Counted from the stretch's first letter, positions 1 to 8,111 are shown. The stretch: DNA of 64,000 nucleotides from Sciscionella marina DSM 45152 (GCF_000379465.1 NZ_KB905382.1:62001-126000); one strand, 5' to 3'. The notes: generated by a model not told the origin, from the letters alone. Made by a program: numbers and translations.

Positions 1-1292
1 AGCGCGAGCGGGGCGGGCACTTCCGTGCTCGTGCTGGTGGCACCGGTGCGCAGCAACATCGCGGCGCCCGCCCCGATCAGTGCGCACAGCACCAGATAGC
101 CGGCGATCGCGAGCCCGGAGCCGGTCCAGCCGTAGAGCGCGGTCGCGATGATCGGCGCGGGCCCGCCCGAGATGATCGAGGCGAGCTGGGAACCGAGCGC
201 GGTACCGCTGTAGCGCACCTCGGGCGGGAAACTCTCCGCGATCAGCGCCGCCTGCGGGCCGTACTGGATGTCGTGCAGCACAAGCGAAACGGTGACCGCG
301 ACCGCGATGAGCGCGGTGGTTCCGGTATCCAGAAGGGGAAAGTAGGCCAGGCTCCACACCGCGGTGAGCAGTGCGCCGGCGACATAGACGCGTTTGCGGC
401 GCCAGCGATCGGAGAGGTGCCCGAACAGCGGAATCGTCACCAGGGAGAGCATCGAGGCGAACAGCACGATGTCCAGCACGAGATTTTCCGGTAGCCCGAG
501 GAAGTTCTTCCCATAGGTGATGACGAAAGTCGTGAATATGTAGAACGGCGCCATTTCGGATGTGCGGGTGAGCGCGGCGAGCAGCACCTGACGCCAGTGC
601 CCGCGTAGCAGTACCAACAGCGGATTCGCGGTGCTCTTCGGCGCTTCGGCCCGCGGTTCCTCGACCTTGGCCCGGACGTACAGGGTCGCCCCGATCAGTA
701 CCGCGCTCGCGATGAACGGAATCCGCCAGGACCATTCGGCGAACCGGTCCGAGCCGGTCACCCCGAGGGTGGCGATGATCGCGAGATTGGCCAGGATCAG
801 GCCCAGCGGGGAACCGACCTGCGCCCAGGAGGCGAAGAATCCGCGCCGCTTGGCCTGTCCCGTTTCCATGGAGACCAGCACCGCGCCCGCCCACTGCCCG
901 CCGAGCCCGATGCCCTGCACCACGCGGAGCACGAGGAGGATGATCGCGCCCGCGAGTCCCGCGGTCTCGTAGCCGGGAACAAGGGCGACGGCGAAGGTGG
1001 GAATTCCCATGCAGAGCGTGCTGGAGATGAGCGCGGTGCGGCGGCTGAACCGGTCGCCGAAATGGCCGAACAGCATCGCGCCCACGGGCCGGGCGATGAA
1101 TCCGACGGCGAAGATCGCGAAGGACTGCAGTGTGCCGGATGTGGCGCTGGAGGCCGGAAAGAAGACGTGTCCGAAGACCAGTCCGGAGACCAGGCCGTAA
1201 AGATAGTAGTCGTACCACTCGATCGCGGTGGTCAGAACGCTGGTGGCGGTAGCGCGCCGATTCCTGCGCGCTTGGTCCGGGGAGTTCGGCAC
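1..1292 (-). CDS. MFS transporter, metabolite:H+ symporter type (3' end cut by window edge)
   Basis: Polytopic inner-membrane permease of the major facilitator superfamily. About 430 residues are readable and no stop is reached at the window edge. I start it at a GTG (1292-1290) because AGGAG lies six bases upstream; it then reads MPNSPDQARRN. The family hallmark IEWYDYYLYG follows in the first helix, then the loop GHFGDRFSRR between helices 2 and 3 and the internal-repeat counterpart GHLSDRWRRK near residue 265. This is the layout of the ShiA/ProP-like branch that imports organic acids, betaines or aromatic acids with protons. The substrate cannot be read from the sequence. It has no same-strand partner; a methyltransferase remnant and an XRE regulator lie upstream. 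Confidence 0.85.
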   Translation of the reverse strand, partial: MPNSPDQARRNRRATATSVLTTAIEWYDYYLYGLVSGLVFGHVFFPASSATSGTLQSFAIFAVGFIARPVGAMLFGHFGDRFSRRTALISSTLCMGIPTFAVALVPGYETAGLAGAIILLVLRVVQGIGLGGQWAGAVLVSMETGQAKRRGFFASWAQVGSPLGLILANLAIIATLGVTGSDRFAEWSWRIPFIASAVLIGATLYVRAKVEEPRAEAPKSTANPLLVLLRGHWRQVLLAALTRTSEMAPFYIFTTFVITYGKNFLGLPENLVLDIVLFASMLSLVTIPLFGHLSDRWRRKRVYVAGALLTAVWSLAYFPLLDTGTTALIAVAVTVSLVLHDIQYGPQAALIAESFPPEVRYSGTALGSQLASIISGGPAPIIATALYGWTGSGLAIAGYLVLCALIGAGAAMLLRTGATSTSTEVPAPLA

Positions 1293-1426
1293 ATCATCTC
1301 CTGACGAACAGTCGCTGGTCGTGAAGAGGGTGTTCCGCTCAGCCTCTCACCGGATGAGCCGATGGGCTGTCGCATGCCAGTCGATGAGCATCGGAGAATG
1401 GCCAAAAACGGGCGCGAGTTCCGGTG

Positions 1427-1562
1427 TCACCCGAATTGCCCGCACGGCGTGATCAGCCTCGAAGTTGTGCCCGTCCCGATCAGATAGTCGTAGAGCCGGG
1501 CCAGGCTCGGCTCGTCGATCTCGATGTGCCGGGAACCCAGTTCACCGGGATGGACCACGGCT
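1427..1562 (-). pseudogene. N-terminal remnant of a DUF574-type SAM-dependent methyltransferase
   Basis: Directly after the XRE regulator's stop, in another frame of the same strand, about 45 residues are readable without a stop. They contain IEIDEPSLARLYDYLIGTG, which resembles the N-terminal signature of the DUF574 methyltransferases common in actinomycetes (variants of V-P-x-x-A-R-x-Y-D-Y-x-L-G-G). The frame then ends, so the rest of the usual protein of about 270 residues is absent. Assignment rests on this short motif only. Confidence 0.4.
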
Positions 1563-2342
1563 TCACTGCTCCGTGGCCGCGAGCGCGGCGAGGATGTCCC
1601 TGGTCGCCTCGTCAGCGGGGAAGAAGGTCTCGATCGCGATCTCGTCGGTGGCGACATCCCGCGGGGAGCCGAAGACGGTGACCGCGTAGAGCAGGGAGAG
1701 CTCACCGGCCTCGGTGCGCAGCCGCATGGGCGTAACCGGTCCGGTGTCCGGCACGGGTGCTTCGCCCGGCTCCGGTGCCGGGTAGCTCGTCAGCTCGGCC
1801 AGCAGCCCGGCCAGTTCCGGATCGGCGGTCCGGTCGAGCTGGCGGCGCACCCGGCGCAGGGTGTGCTCGCGCCAGTGCGCATGATTCCGCAGCTGGGACG
1901 CGAGCCCGTCCGGATGCAGGGTGGCCCGCAGCATGTTCACCCGCGGTTCACGCAGCGACCGCGGGATTCCGGTGAAAAACCGGGCCATCGCGCGGTTTCC
2001 GGCGAGCAGATCCCAGTGCGCGTTCACCGCGACCGCGGGGTTCGGTTCGTGCCCGGCGAGGATGGCCTCCACCGCGGCCCGCACCACGCCGAGGTCGTCG
2101 AGCGGGCGTTCGGTGTGCACCGGGGCGAACCCGGCCGCGAGATAGAGCGCATTGCGTTCGCGCAGCGGAACATCGAGCTCGGCGCAGAGCCTGCCGAGTA
2201 CGGCGGGGCTCGGGTTCGCCCGTCCGGTCTCCACGAAGCTCAGGTGCCGCGCGGACAGTTCGGCGGCGAGCGCGAGATCGAGCTGGGACCGTCGCCGCCG
2301 TTGCCGCCACTGGCGCAACAGGGTGCCCACCGCAGGACTCAT
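1563..2342 (-). CDS. XRE-family regulator with MmyB-like sensor domain
   Basis: Predicted DNA-binding regulator of 259 residues. A helix-turn-helix fills residues 8-62 (LRQWRQRRRRSQLDLALAAE, then LSFVETGRANPS). It is followed by the MmyB-type ligand-binding domain, recognisable from NALYLAAGFAP, the AVAVNAHWDLLAGN stretch and the ending VTVFGSPRDVATDEIAIETF. Such proteins usually control one neighbouring metabolic gene. Here the gene diverges from the tautomerase/YHS gene at 2411, with a near-palindrome between them, so that gene is the likely target. The length is normal for the family. The ligand is unknown. Confidence 0.85.
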   Translation of the reverse strand: MSPAVGTLLRQWRQRRRRSQLDLALAAELSARHLSFVETGRANPSPAVLGRLCAELDVPLRERNALYLAAGFAPVHTERPLDDLGVVRAAVEAILAGHEPNPAVAVNAHWDLLAGNRAMARFFTGIPRSLREPRVNMLRATLHPDGLASQLRNHAHWREHTLRRVRRQLDRTADPELAGLLAELTSYPAPEPGEAPVPDTGPVTPMRLRTEAGELSLLYAVTVFGSPRDVATDEIAIETFFPADEATRDILAALAATEQ

Positions 2343-2356
2343 GCGACCACAGTAGG

Positions 2357-2377
2357 CGATTACTCCTGAGGTAATCG
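2357..2377. promoter_or_regulatory. Candidate operator of the XRE regulator
   Basis: A 21-bp imperfect palindrome: arms CGATTAC and GTAATCG around TCCTGAG, with eight of ten base pairs matching about the centre. It sits in the 68-bp gap between the divergent genes at 2342 and 2411. That is the position expected for an operator shared by a regulator and its target. Confidence 0.5.
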
Positions 2378-2410
2378 ACGGATCGGGCGCGGACCACGAG
2401 GATCACGGTC

Positions 2411-3037
2411 ATGTTTCTGATCGAGATCGCACATCCGGCGGGCGCACTGACCGATACCGAGCGGGGCAGCATCGCCGAGTCGATCACCGAACTGATCACG
2501 ACGGCGCAGGAGGCGCCGGAGGCGACCATGCGCCGTGCGCGCCGGATGACCCATATCGCGTTCCGGGAACTGCACGGCTGGCACACCGGGGACGGGCCGG
2601 TGCGGCCCGGGGCGGCGCCCCCGGTGCTCGCGAGCATCACGGTTCCCGAGGCGTGGCGCGCGGAAACGGCGCGGCACGTGATCGGCGCCGTGCGCTCCGC
2701 GATCACCGGTGTGGACCGGGAAAAGGGCTGGACCAGGGCGGGCGGGGACCTGTGGATCAACGTGTTCGGGGTCGCCGAGGGCAGTATCGGGCTGAATGGC
2801 AAGGCGGCCGATGCCGACGCGATTCTGGCCTATATGACCGAGGAATTCCGTGTCCTCGCCGAATCCGGTGAACTCGGCCCGATTCCGGAGGGCAAGCTGC
2901 TCGATCCGGTCTGCGGCATGCTCGTGCACCGGGGCAAGGGTACGATCCTGCTCGAACACGACGGCGCCACGCTCGGTTTCTGCGCGCAGTCCTGCCGGGA
3001 CGCCTACGCCCGCGAACATGGGCTGAGCCAGGCCTGA
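2411..3037 (+). CDS. Tautomerase-like domain fused to a YHS domain
   Basis: A 208-residue protein of two recognisable parts. Residues 1-130 resemble the tautomerase superfamily (IEIAHPAGALTDTERGSIAE, later DLWINVFGVAEGSIGLNGK). However, residue 2 is Phe where the family's catalytic Pro follows the initiator Met, so classical tautomerase chemistry is doubtful. Residues 164-203 form a YHS-type module with LDPVCGM and FCAQSCRDAY; its spaced cysteines normally bind metal. A GAGG lies nine bases before the ATG. It is transcribed away from the XRE/MmyB gene and ends at a strong terminator. The reaction and substrate cannot be inferred. I think the fusion is genuine because the frame is open throughout. 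Confidence 0.7.
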   Translation: MFLIEIAHPAGALTDTERGSIAESITELITTAQEAPEATMRRARRMTHIAFRELHGWHTGDGPVRPGAAPPVLASITVPEAWRAETARHVIGAVRSAITGVDREKGWTRAGGDLWINVFGVAEGSIGLNGKAADADAILAYMTEEFRVLAESGELGPIPEGKLLDPVCGMLVHRGKGTILLEHDGATLGFCAQSCRDAYAREHGLSQA

Positions 3038-3047
3038 TTCAGGGCGA

Positions 3048-3084
3048 GATGCCCCGGTCTCGCGCGGGGCGAGACCGGGGCATC
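3048..3084. terminator. Bidirectional hairpin terminator
   Basis: Perfect 15-bp inverted repeat: GATGCCCCGGTCTCG at 3048-3062 and its complement at 3070-3084, with a 7-base loop. It lies between the convergent tautomerase/YHS gene and the antiporter gene, so it can serve both. Confidence 0.85.
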
Positions 3085-3139
3085 GGCGGGGAAACCGATG
3101 GCGGGTGGGATTCCTTCGGCAGGGTCGGGAACCCGGGCC

Positions 3140-4240
3140 TCAGGGGCTGATCGCGAGGAACACGAATCCGGCGAACAGCGCCAGATGCACCCCGCTCTGC
3201 AACAGCGTCGCCCTGCCCGGAACCACGGTCAGCGAGCCGACGACGACGGTCAGCGCGAGCAGCACCGTGTGTGTGGCGTCCAGGCCGAGCACCAGCGGGC
3301 CGCGCAGCCAGATCGAGGCGACGGCGATGGCGGGAATGGTGAGCCCGATGCTGGCCATGGCCGAACCGAGGGCGAGGTTGAGGCTGGTCTGCATCCGGTC
3401 CCGGCGCGCCGCGCGCACGGCGGCCAGGGTTTCCGGAAGCAACACGAGCAGTGCGATGATCACCCCGACCACCGCCTGGGGCAGCCCGGCGGCGGAGACG
3501 CCGGCCTCGATGGTCGGCGAAACCGCTTTGGCGTCCCCGACCACGGCGATCAGCGAGACCAGCAGCAGGCCGAGGCTGATCAGTGCCGCCTTGGAGCTCG
3601 GCGGGTTCGCATGCTCCTGCTCCTCGAGCGGGGTTCCGTCCGGGGAGACCGGCAGGAAGTAGTCGCGGTGCCGCACCGTCTGCATGGTCACGAACAGTCC
3701 ATAGAGGATCAGCGAGGCGACCGCGGCGAAGGTGAGTTGTGCCGGGGAGAAAGCGGGACCGGGAGTGGTCGTGGTGAAGGTCGGCAGCACCAGGCTGAGC
3801 GTGGCCAGGGTGGCGACCGTGGCCAGCGCCCCGCCGGTGCCTTCGGCGTGGAAGGACACGGTGCGGTGCCGCAGTGTCCCGGTGAGCAGGGCGAGCCCGA
3901 TGATCCCGTTGCAGGTGATCATCACGGCGGCGAACACGGTGTCCCTGGCGAGGGTGGCCGATTTCGCTCCACCGTCGGCCATCAGCGTGACGATCAGGGC
4001 CACCTCGATCACGGTCACCGCGACCGCGAGCACGAGTGAACCGAACGGTTCGCCGACCCGGTGCGCGACCACCTCGGCGTGGTGCACCGCGGCGAGGATG
4101 GCACCGGCGAGGAACAGCGCCACGAGCCCGGCTACGGCGGGATGCAGGGCGCGGCCCCAGGTGGCGATGAGCGCGATGATGGCGAGCAGGGGAACCCACA
4201 GCGTCCATCGCGCCGTCACCGCCCGGATCACCGTGCTCAT
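3140..4240 (-). CDS. chaA: Ca2+/H+ (cation/proton) antiporter, ChaA family
   Basis: Inner-membrane antiporter of 366 residues, the normal length for ChaA, with about ten to eleven hydrophobic segments. Two alpha-repeat motifs with the acidic residues of the CaCA superfamily are visible: GSLVLAVAVTVIEVALI near residue 65-85 and LLVLLPETLAAVRAA near 265-280. A short hydrophilic loop (VSPDGTPLEEQEHANPPSS) separates the two halves. It should export Ca2+, Na+ or K+ in exchange for protons. It appears monocistronic, ending at the terminator at 3048-3084. Which cation it prefers cannot be read here. Confidence 0.9.
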   Translation of the reverse strand: MSTVIRAVTARWTLWVPLLAIIALIATWGRALHPAVAGLVALFLAGAILAAVHHAEVVAHRVGEPFGSLVLAVAVTVIEVALIVTLMADGGAKSATLARDTVFAAVMITCNGIIGLALLTGTLRHRTVSFHAEGTGGALATVATLATLSLVLPTFTTTTPGPAFSPAQLTFAAVASLILYGLFVTMQTVRHRDYFLPVSPDGTPLEEQEHANPPSSKAALISLGLLLVSLIAVVGDAKAVSPTIEAGVSAAGLPQAVVGVIIALLVLLPETLAAVRAARRDRMQTSLNLALGSAMASIGLTIPAIAVASIWLRGPLVLGLDATHTVLLALTVVVGSLTVVPGRATLLQSGVHLALFAGFVFLAISP

Positions 4241-4330
4241 CCGCAGACTCCTCCCGTAGCCGAATCGTGTTCGGGCTCCAGGATGTCATGCCGCTCGCCG
4301 GGTCTCGGGTATTGCGCCGGTCCGGGCGGG

Positions 4331-5410
4331 TCAGGACTTGCGCGCGCCGTCCGGATGCAGCACCGGGAATTCCTTCTTCCACGCGGTGATGAACTCGGCG
4401 CTCGGGCGTACCGCTTTCGGATCCTGTTGGTCCGCGTACTGCTTCTCACCCCACCGGGTCGCCGCCGAACGCTGCTGCGGGCTGCCGTGGTCGTCCTGGC
4501 AGTCGCCGATGGACGAGCTGAGTTCGGTCGCCTTGCCCTGGGCCGCGCCGTCGAATCCCATGCCATTCGGGTGCGTCACGAAATATCCGGAGAACGCGTC
4601 CGCACCCATTTCCAGTGCGGGACCGCTCGCATCGTAGTTGTTCGCGAACTGATTCTGGTGACCGTATTCGTGCGCGAGTACGACGGGAACGCCGATCGGG
4701 CCGAAACCGAATTTGGCCGCGGCATCCAGAATTCCGTCCCCGAGCTCGATGCGCTTGTCCGGACCGGGCGCGGAATAGGCGTTGAAGGTGAGAACCGGAC
4801 TACGGCCGTTCTTCAGTTCCGGAATCTTGGCAAGCACCGTATGCACGTCCGCGGCATCGGTCTTGGCCTGTTCCGCGCCGTCCACGAGCGAGAACAGTTT
4901 CGTCACCTTGGCCGGATCGGCCAGATCGGTGCCGTGCGCGGGAACCAGCTGGATGTCCTTGCTCTGGATGTCCCAGAAAGAGCGGAGCTTGTTCATGGTT
5001 CCGGTGCTCTGCTCGGTGTACTGCCCATCGGTGCCGAACTTCTGGTCCGGCCCTTCCTTGGCAACGCTTCCCGCGTAGTCGAAGGCGAGGCTGCCGAGCA
5101 GGCCCGAACCCCGTTGCTCTTGGCTCGACATGGCCTTGTTGAGCTGGTCCGCCCAGCCGAGCAGTGCGCCGGGGGTGCAGCCCGCGCGGCTTCCGGTCCC
5201 GGTGTCCAGCAGACTGTTTCCCGTCTCGGTGCGGATTCCCTTGGCCCGCAAACCGTTTTCCAGGCGGGTGACGTCTTGTTTCAGCTTGTCCACCGCGGCC
5301 TTCAGACCGGGCGCGTCGTCCCCGGTGGCCGCGCCCGCGGTGCCGATCGATCCGGCGATCGCGATCGAGGCGATGGCCACAGCGGTGCCCACTCGCACAC
5401 CAGCTCGCAT
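4331..5410 (-). CDS. Secreted neutral zinc metallopeptidase-like protein
   Basis: Start placed at the ATG ending at 5410, nine bases after GGAGGA; this gives 359 residues beginning MRAGVRVGTAVAIASIAIAG, a Sec signal peptide likely cleaved after the AGAA stretch. The mature part holds a zinc-peptidase signature, VLAHEYGHQNQ (HExxH, near residue 246), followed about 20 residues on by EMGADAFSGYF, whose Glu could be the third zinc ligand. The N-terminal third is helical and hydrophilic (KLKQDVTRLENGL). It therefore looks like an exported protease of the neutral-zinc-peptidase/YpfJ-like type, acting outside the membrane. Substrate unknown. No operon partner. Confidence 0.7.
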   Translation of the reverse strand: MRAGVRVGTAVAIASIAIAGSIGTAGAATGDDAPGLKAAVDKLKQDVTRLENGLRAKGIRTETGNSLLDTGTGSRAGCTPGALLGWADQLNKAMSSQEQRGSGLLGSLAFDYAGSVAKEGPDQKFGTDGQYTEQSTGTMNKLRSFWDIQSKDIQLVPAHGTDLADPAKVTKLFSLVDGAEQAKTDAADVHTVLAKIPELKNGRSPVLTFNAYSAPGPDKRIELGDGILDAAAKFGFGPIGVPVVLAHEYGHQNQFANNYDASGPALEMGADAFSGYFVTHPNGMGFDGAAQGKATELSSSIGDCQDDHGSPQQRSAATRWGEKQYADQQDPKAVRPSAEFITAWKKEFPVLHPDGARKS

Positions 5411-5747
5411 ACTCGTCCTCCACACTCCGCCCCGGCGACCGGGCGTCACCAGGCTTCCGAGCAGACTCTGCGGCAGGAAATCCGCGCGGAACACCCGGCG
5501 CTGGGTGGGTACGTGTTCACCGAAAGTAGCTCCCGGACCGTTCGGGACATTCAGCCGTCGATCACCGGAACAGACGTGCAACCGGCTCGGCGTTGCGGCG
5601 AACGGGCGCGTGTGGCGCAGCGAATGGCCGCGCCCACTGCGGCGTTCGGCCTACCCCGTTCGGTGCGCCCGGATGCTCACGGCGGATCGGCGAGCCCGGT
5701 CCGGTATGCGGAGATCACCAGTGGGGCGCGGTCGTGCGCGCCCCACC
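5411..5747. other. Gene-free stretch with one strong hairpin
   Basis: No reading frame here looks like a gene. The only structure I see is a hairpin at 5721-5746: GTGGGGCGCG, loop GTCGTG, CGCGCCCCAC. It sits exactly where the response-regulator remnant to the right loses homology and could act as a terminator. Confidence 0.5.
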
Positions 5748-6000
5748 AGGTGCACCACATCGAACTCCCGTTCGGTGAGCCCATGGCCGCTGGTGTAAGC
5801 GTCGATGAGGGGGCGGATGATCGTGCGGGCGAGCAGGGCCGCACCCGCGGCGACCATGCGGATCGCGTTCCGCGGTTCGGCCGGATCGGTGTCCTTGAGC
5901 AGGAATTCGTTCGCCCCGGCATCCGGCGCGGCGAGCAGTTCCCGGGTGGCGCGATGCCGTCCTCGCCGGTCACCTCGGTGCACACCAGGCCGATGGCGGC
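5748..6000 (-). pseudogene. Remnant of a NarL/LuxR-type response regulator
   Basis: In one leftward frame the sequence AGANEFLLKDTDPAE, RNAIRMVAAGAALLAR and LTEREFDVVHLVG is clearly the end of a receiver domain, the linker and the first helix of a LuxR-type helix-turn-helix. The N-terminal phospho-acceptor region cannot be recovered, and the recognition helix is missing because homology stops at the hairpin at 5721-5746. No partner kinase is present. I regard it as a decayed gene. Confidence 0.7.
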
Positions 6001-6124
6001 CAGTTCCGTGCAGCCGGTGGTGACCGCGAGACTCGATGCCACCGAGATCAGGCGGTTCACCACCGATTTCCACCACTCGGTGCACATCCACCTCGTGCAA
6101 TTCCAGGTAATCCGCTGAGCCGCG

Positions 6125-6601
6125 CTATTCGGGCGTGAAGCGGACGAAGGGCAGGTTCCTGCCGACCTCGCGGTAGTCCTCGGCAGTGCCGTCGACGGCG
6201 AAGCCCATGAACCGCACCAGCCGCCGCGCCGCCCGCGGATGCCGCACCGCGTAGTCGGCCATCACCTCCGCGCCGTCCTCGGTTTCGAGTGGTTCGGCGA
6301 GGGCGGGGACGGCGCGATTGCCGACCTGGATCCGCGCCTGTGGGGTGGCCAGCACATTGCGGTACCAGGCCGACTTCTGGCCGAATCCCGAGCAGGTGAA
6401 GTAACTTCCGGTGCGCTCATCCCTGCCGACCACCTCGATCACCACCTGTCGCGGCTTCCCGGATACCCGGCCGGTGTGCGTCAGCAGCAGCATCCGTGAG
6501 CCGAGCAGCCAGCCGAGCCGCAACCGGTAGAGCCGGATCGGCAGGCGGAACAGCAGGCGGGGGAGTCCGGTCGGTGGAGCGGGTTTCTTGATGACCTGCA
6601 T
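6125..6601 (-). CDS. Ddn-like deazaflavin (F420)-dependent nitroreductase-family protein
   Basis: 158 residues, starting at the ATG (6601-6599) behind GAGGAGAGCC. The protein matches the DUF385/Ddn family of split beta-barrel oxidoreductases: RMLLLTHTGRVSGKPRQVVIE, then SGFGQKSAWYRNVLA and ATPQARIQVGN. Members bind F420 or use it to reduce quinones and nitroimidazoles, mainly in mycobacteria and relatives; cofactor use here is inferred from family only. The gene stands alone. A perfect palindrome 48 bases upstream (6649-6666) shares its core with the one at the start of the TetR gene at 7889, so that regulator probably controls it. Confidence 0.85.
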   Translation of the reverse strand: MQVIKKPAPPTGLPRLLFRLPIRLYRLRLGWLLGSRMLLLTHTGRVSGKPRQVVIEVVGRDERTGSYFTCSGFGQKSAWYRNVLATPQARIQVGNRAVPALAEPLETEDGAEVMADYAVRHPRAARRLVRFMGFAVDGTAEDYREVGRNLPFVRFTPE

Positions 6602-6648
6602 GGCTCTCCTCGGGTGCCGGAGTTCGGGACAGTAGGGCGATCGCCCAA

Positions 6649-6666
6649 TTTGGGCACTCGCCCAAA
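6649..6666. promoter_or_regulatory. Palindromic operator upstream of the Ddn-like gene
   Basis: TTTGGGC, four-base spacer ACTC, GCCCAAA: a perfect 7-bp inverted repeat. The inner 16 bases (TTGG, six bases, GCCCAA) recur at 7891-7906 in front of the TetR gene, which makes both sites likely targets of that regulator. Confidence 0.6.
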
Positions 6667-6702
6667 TATAGCCGAACCCGCGGCGCTGCGCCAGTTCGTG
6701 TT

Positions 6703-6890
6703 TCACATGTGTCGTAGCCAGATGTTGATGGCGGCGATAGCGGCTTGGTAGCGGACGGCGAATTCGTCGTAACGAGTGGCGACCGCACGGTGTTGTTTGA
6801 GCAGGCTGATGCCACATTCGACAGCGTGGCGTTGTCTGTAGCCGGTTTTGTCGAAAACGGGTGGACGCCCACCATTGGATGCCCAGGGAC
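6703..6890 (-). mobile_element. C-terminal fragment of an IS5-family transposase
   Basis: Read leftward, the fragment gives GGRPPVFD, then [19 protein letters not shown] and [19 protein letters not shown] before a TGA at 6705-6703. This is the end of the DDE domain of IS5-type transposases, including the catalytic Glu in the AVECGI context. The first two thirds of the gene and both terminal repeats are absent. Its left end abuts the DUF222 remnant of opposite strand, so the two decayed insertions lie back to back. Confidence 0.75.
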
Positions 6891-7302
6891 ACCGACGCGT
6901 TCGCCGACATCGTCCAGCTCGCGGCGAACCCGGAGAATCGTCCCGACAACGGGGGCGAACCGTTCACCATCATGGCCACCATGACCGAACAAGCCCTGCG
7001 CGACGGCATCGGCGCCACCACTATGGACGGCGCCATCATCCCGGCCACGCGGCTACGCCGCCCGCGGCGCCGGAATCATTCCCACCGTCCTCGGCAGCGA
7101 GGGCGAAGTACTCGACACGGGATGCCGGGACCGCACCAACGGCGGCCATACCACCGAAAACGACACAGTGCTCCTATGCGCCCACCACCACACCCTCATC
7201 CACAACACAGAATAGGATGTCCACATCCACCACGGCAAACCCGAATTCACCCCACCCGAATACCGGCAATTCGGCAACCGAGCCGACCGCGTTCGGGGCT
7301 AA
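6861..7302 (+). pseudogene. Degenerate DUF222/HNH endonuclease (13E12-repeat type)
   Basis: Pieces of one family protein can be read in order across frames: [18 protein letters not shown], then AGIIPTVLGSEGEVLDTG, GGHTTENDTVLLCAHHHTL, and KPEFTPPEYRQFGNRADRV up to a TAA at 7300-7302. Compared with intact DUF222 proteins there is a frameshift near 7050, a deletion of roughly 50 residues that removes the first HNH half, and an in-frame stop where the family has a Trp after LIHNTE. It is certainly inactive. These genes are repetitive in Mycobacteriales and Pseudonocardiales. Confidence 0.75.
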
Positions 7303-7889
7303 TCCTCGACCATCAACCGGCACAGCGGCCCGGCCACGCTCCTGATGTCGAAATCAGGGTCGACCGAACCATGCAGCGCGAGCCCGTCCAGCGCGGCCCC
7401 CAGTAGCGCCGCGATGGGCTCGGCCTGGTCGTGTTTCCCGTGTGCGCGCAGCCAATCGCCGACGCAGCCGCGGAAATCGGCGAGGACGGCTGCCAGCTCG
7501 GTGCGCAGCAACGGATCGCGCCCCGCTGCGAGGAATGCCTCGACCAGTGGAAGCGAGGCGGAATTATGACCGCTGTACCGGCACAGCTCATCGAGCAGCC
7601 AGTGCATCCCGGCCTCGATGTCGTCGTGCGCGGTGAGTGCGGCCGCAGTCTCATCGAGCAATCGCCGTACGTAGCCACCGCAAGCCTGGCTGAGCAGTTC
7701 GGCGACCGAGGAGAAGTGGTAGTGCACGAGGCCGGGGTTGACGCCGGCGCGTTCGGCGACAAGGCGCGTCGTCACACCACTCCAGCCGAGCTCGCCTACC
7801 AGCTCGACGGCAGCGGTCAGCAGCCGTTCGCGGGTCGCACGGCCTCGTCCGGCCGTCGCATCCGGCACGGGCTCCTCCTCGGCGATCAT
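7299..7889 (-). CDS. TetR-family regulator
   Basis: 196 residues if started at the ATG ending at 7889. The open frame extends further upstream, but family homology begins here. The helix-turn-helix is residues 16-62: GRATRERLLTAAVELVGELG, TTRLVAERAGVNPGLVHYHF. The C-terminal part is an all-helical ligand domain of unknown specificity. The candidate operator at 7891-7906 touches the start codon and no good ribosome-binding site is visible, so the mRNA may be leaderless and the gene autorepressed. A matching palindrome lies before the Ddn-like gene about 1.2 kb downstream on the same strand. The last codons overlap the DUF222 remnant. Confidence 0.8.
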   Translation of the reverse strand: MIAEEEPVPDATAGRGRATRERLLTAAVELVGELGWSGVTTRLVAERAGVNPGLVHYHFSSVAELLSQACGGYVRRLLDETAAALTAHDDIEAGMHWLLDELCRYSGHNSASLPLVEAFLAAGRDPLLRTELAAVLADFRGCVGDWLRAHGKHDQAEPIAALLGAALDGLALHGSVDPDFDIRSVAGPLCRLMVED

Positions 7890-7890
7890 C

Positions 7891-7906
7891 TTGGTTGTCC
7901 GCCCAA
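7891..7906. promoter_or_regulatory. Candidate operator at the TetR start codon
   Basis: TTGGTTGTCCGCCCAA: the TTGG and GCCCAA ends match the perfect palindrome at 6649-6666 with identical spacing. It lies one base before the start codon, consistent with autorepression. Confidence 0.5.
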
Positions 7907-8062
7907 TTCTAGGCCGCTTCAGTGGACGCTCTCGTCCGCGGCGGAGTCCGACGGTTCGCCGATGCGGCCGAGCGGATGGCTGCTGGCGTCCGATGAACTC
8001 GGGAACCCGGCGCGCTCCCCGGGCTCGGCGTCGTGCCGTGTTCCGGACAAGCATCCTTGCTC

Positions 8063-8085
8063 AACATACATACTGCATGTATGTT
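8063..8085. promoter_or_regulatory. Operator palindrome of the hydrolase-TetR operon
   Basis: Perfect 9-bp arms AACATACAT and ATGTATGTT separated by five bases, 26 bases before the hydrolase start. It is strikingly AT-rich for this genome and is typical of a TetR site covering the promoter. The regulator is probably the second gene of this operon (8962-9555). Confidence 0.75.
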
Positions 8086-8111
8086 TATGGCAACGTTCCC
8101 AGGAGGTCGCC

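Noticed and set aside
5410-5581. Longer N-terminus of the metallopeptidase (start at 5581)
   Set aside because: The ATG ending at 5410 has a good ribosome-binding site and opens a signal peptide; the extension would bury it.
6703-6890. Intact IS5 element
   Set aside because: Only the C-terminal third of the transposase is readable and no terminal inverted repeats were found.
7431-8111. Upstream extension of the hydrolase reading frame
   Set aside because: The extension is antisense to the TetR gene and has no homology; AGGAGG precedes the ATG at 8112.
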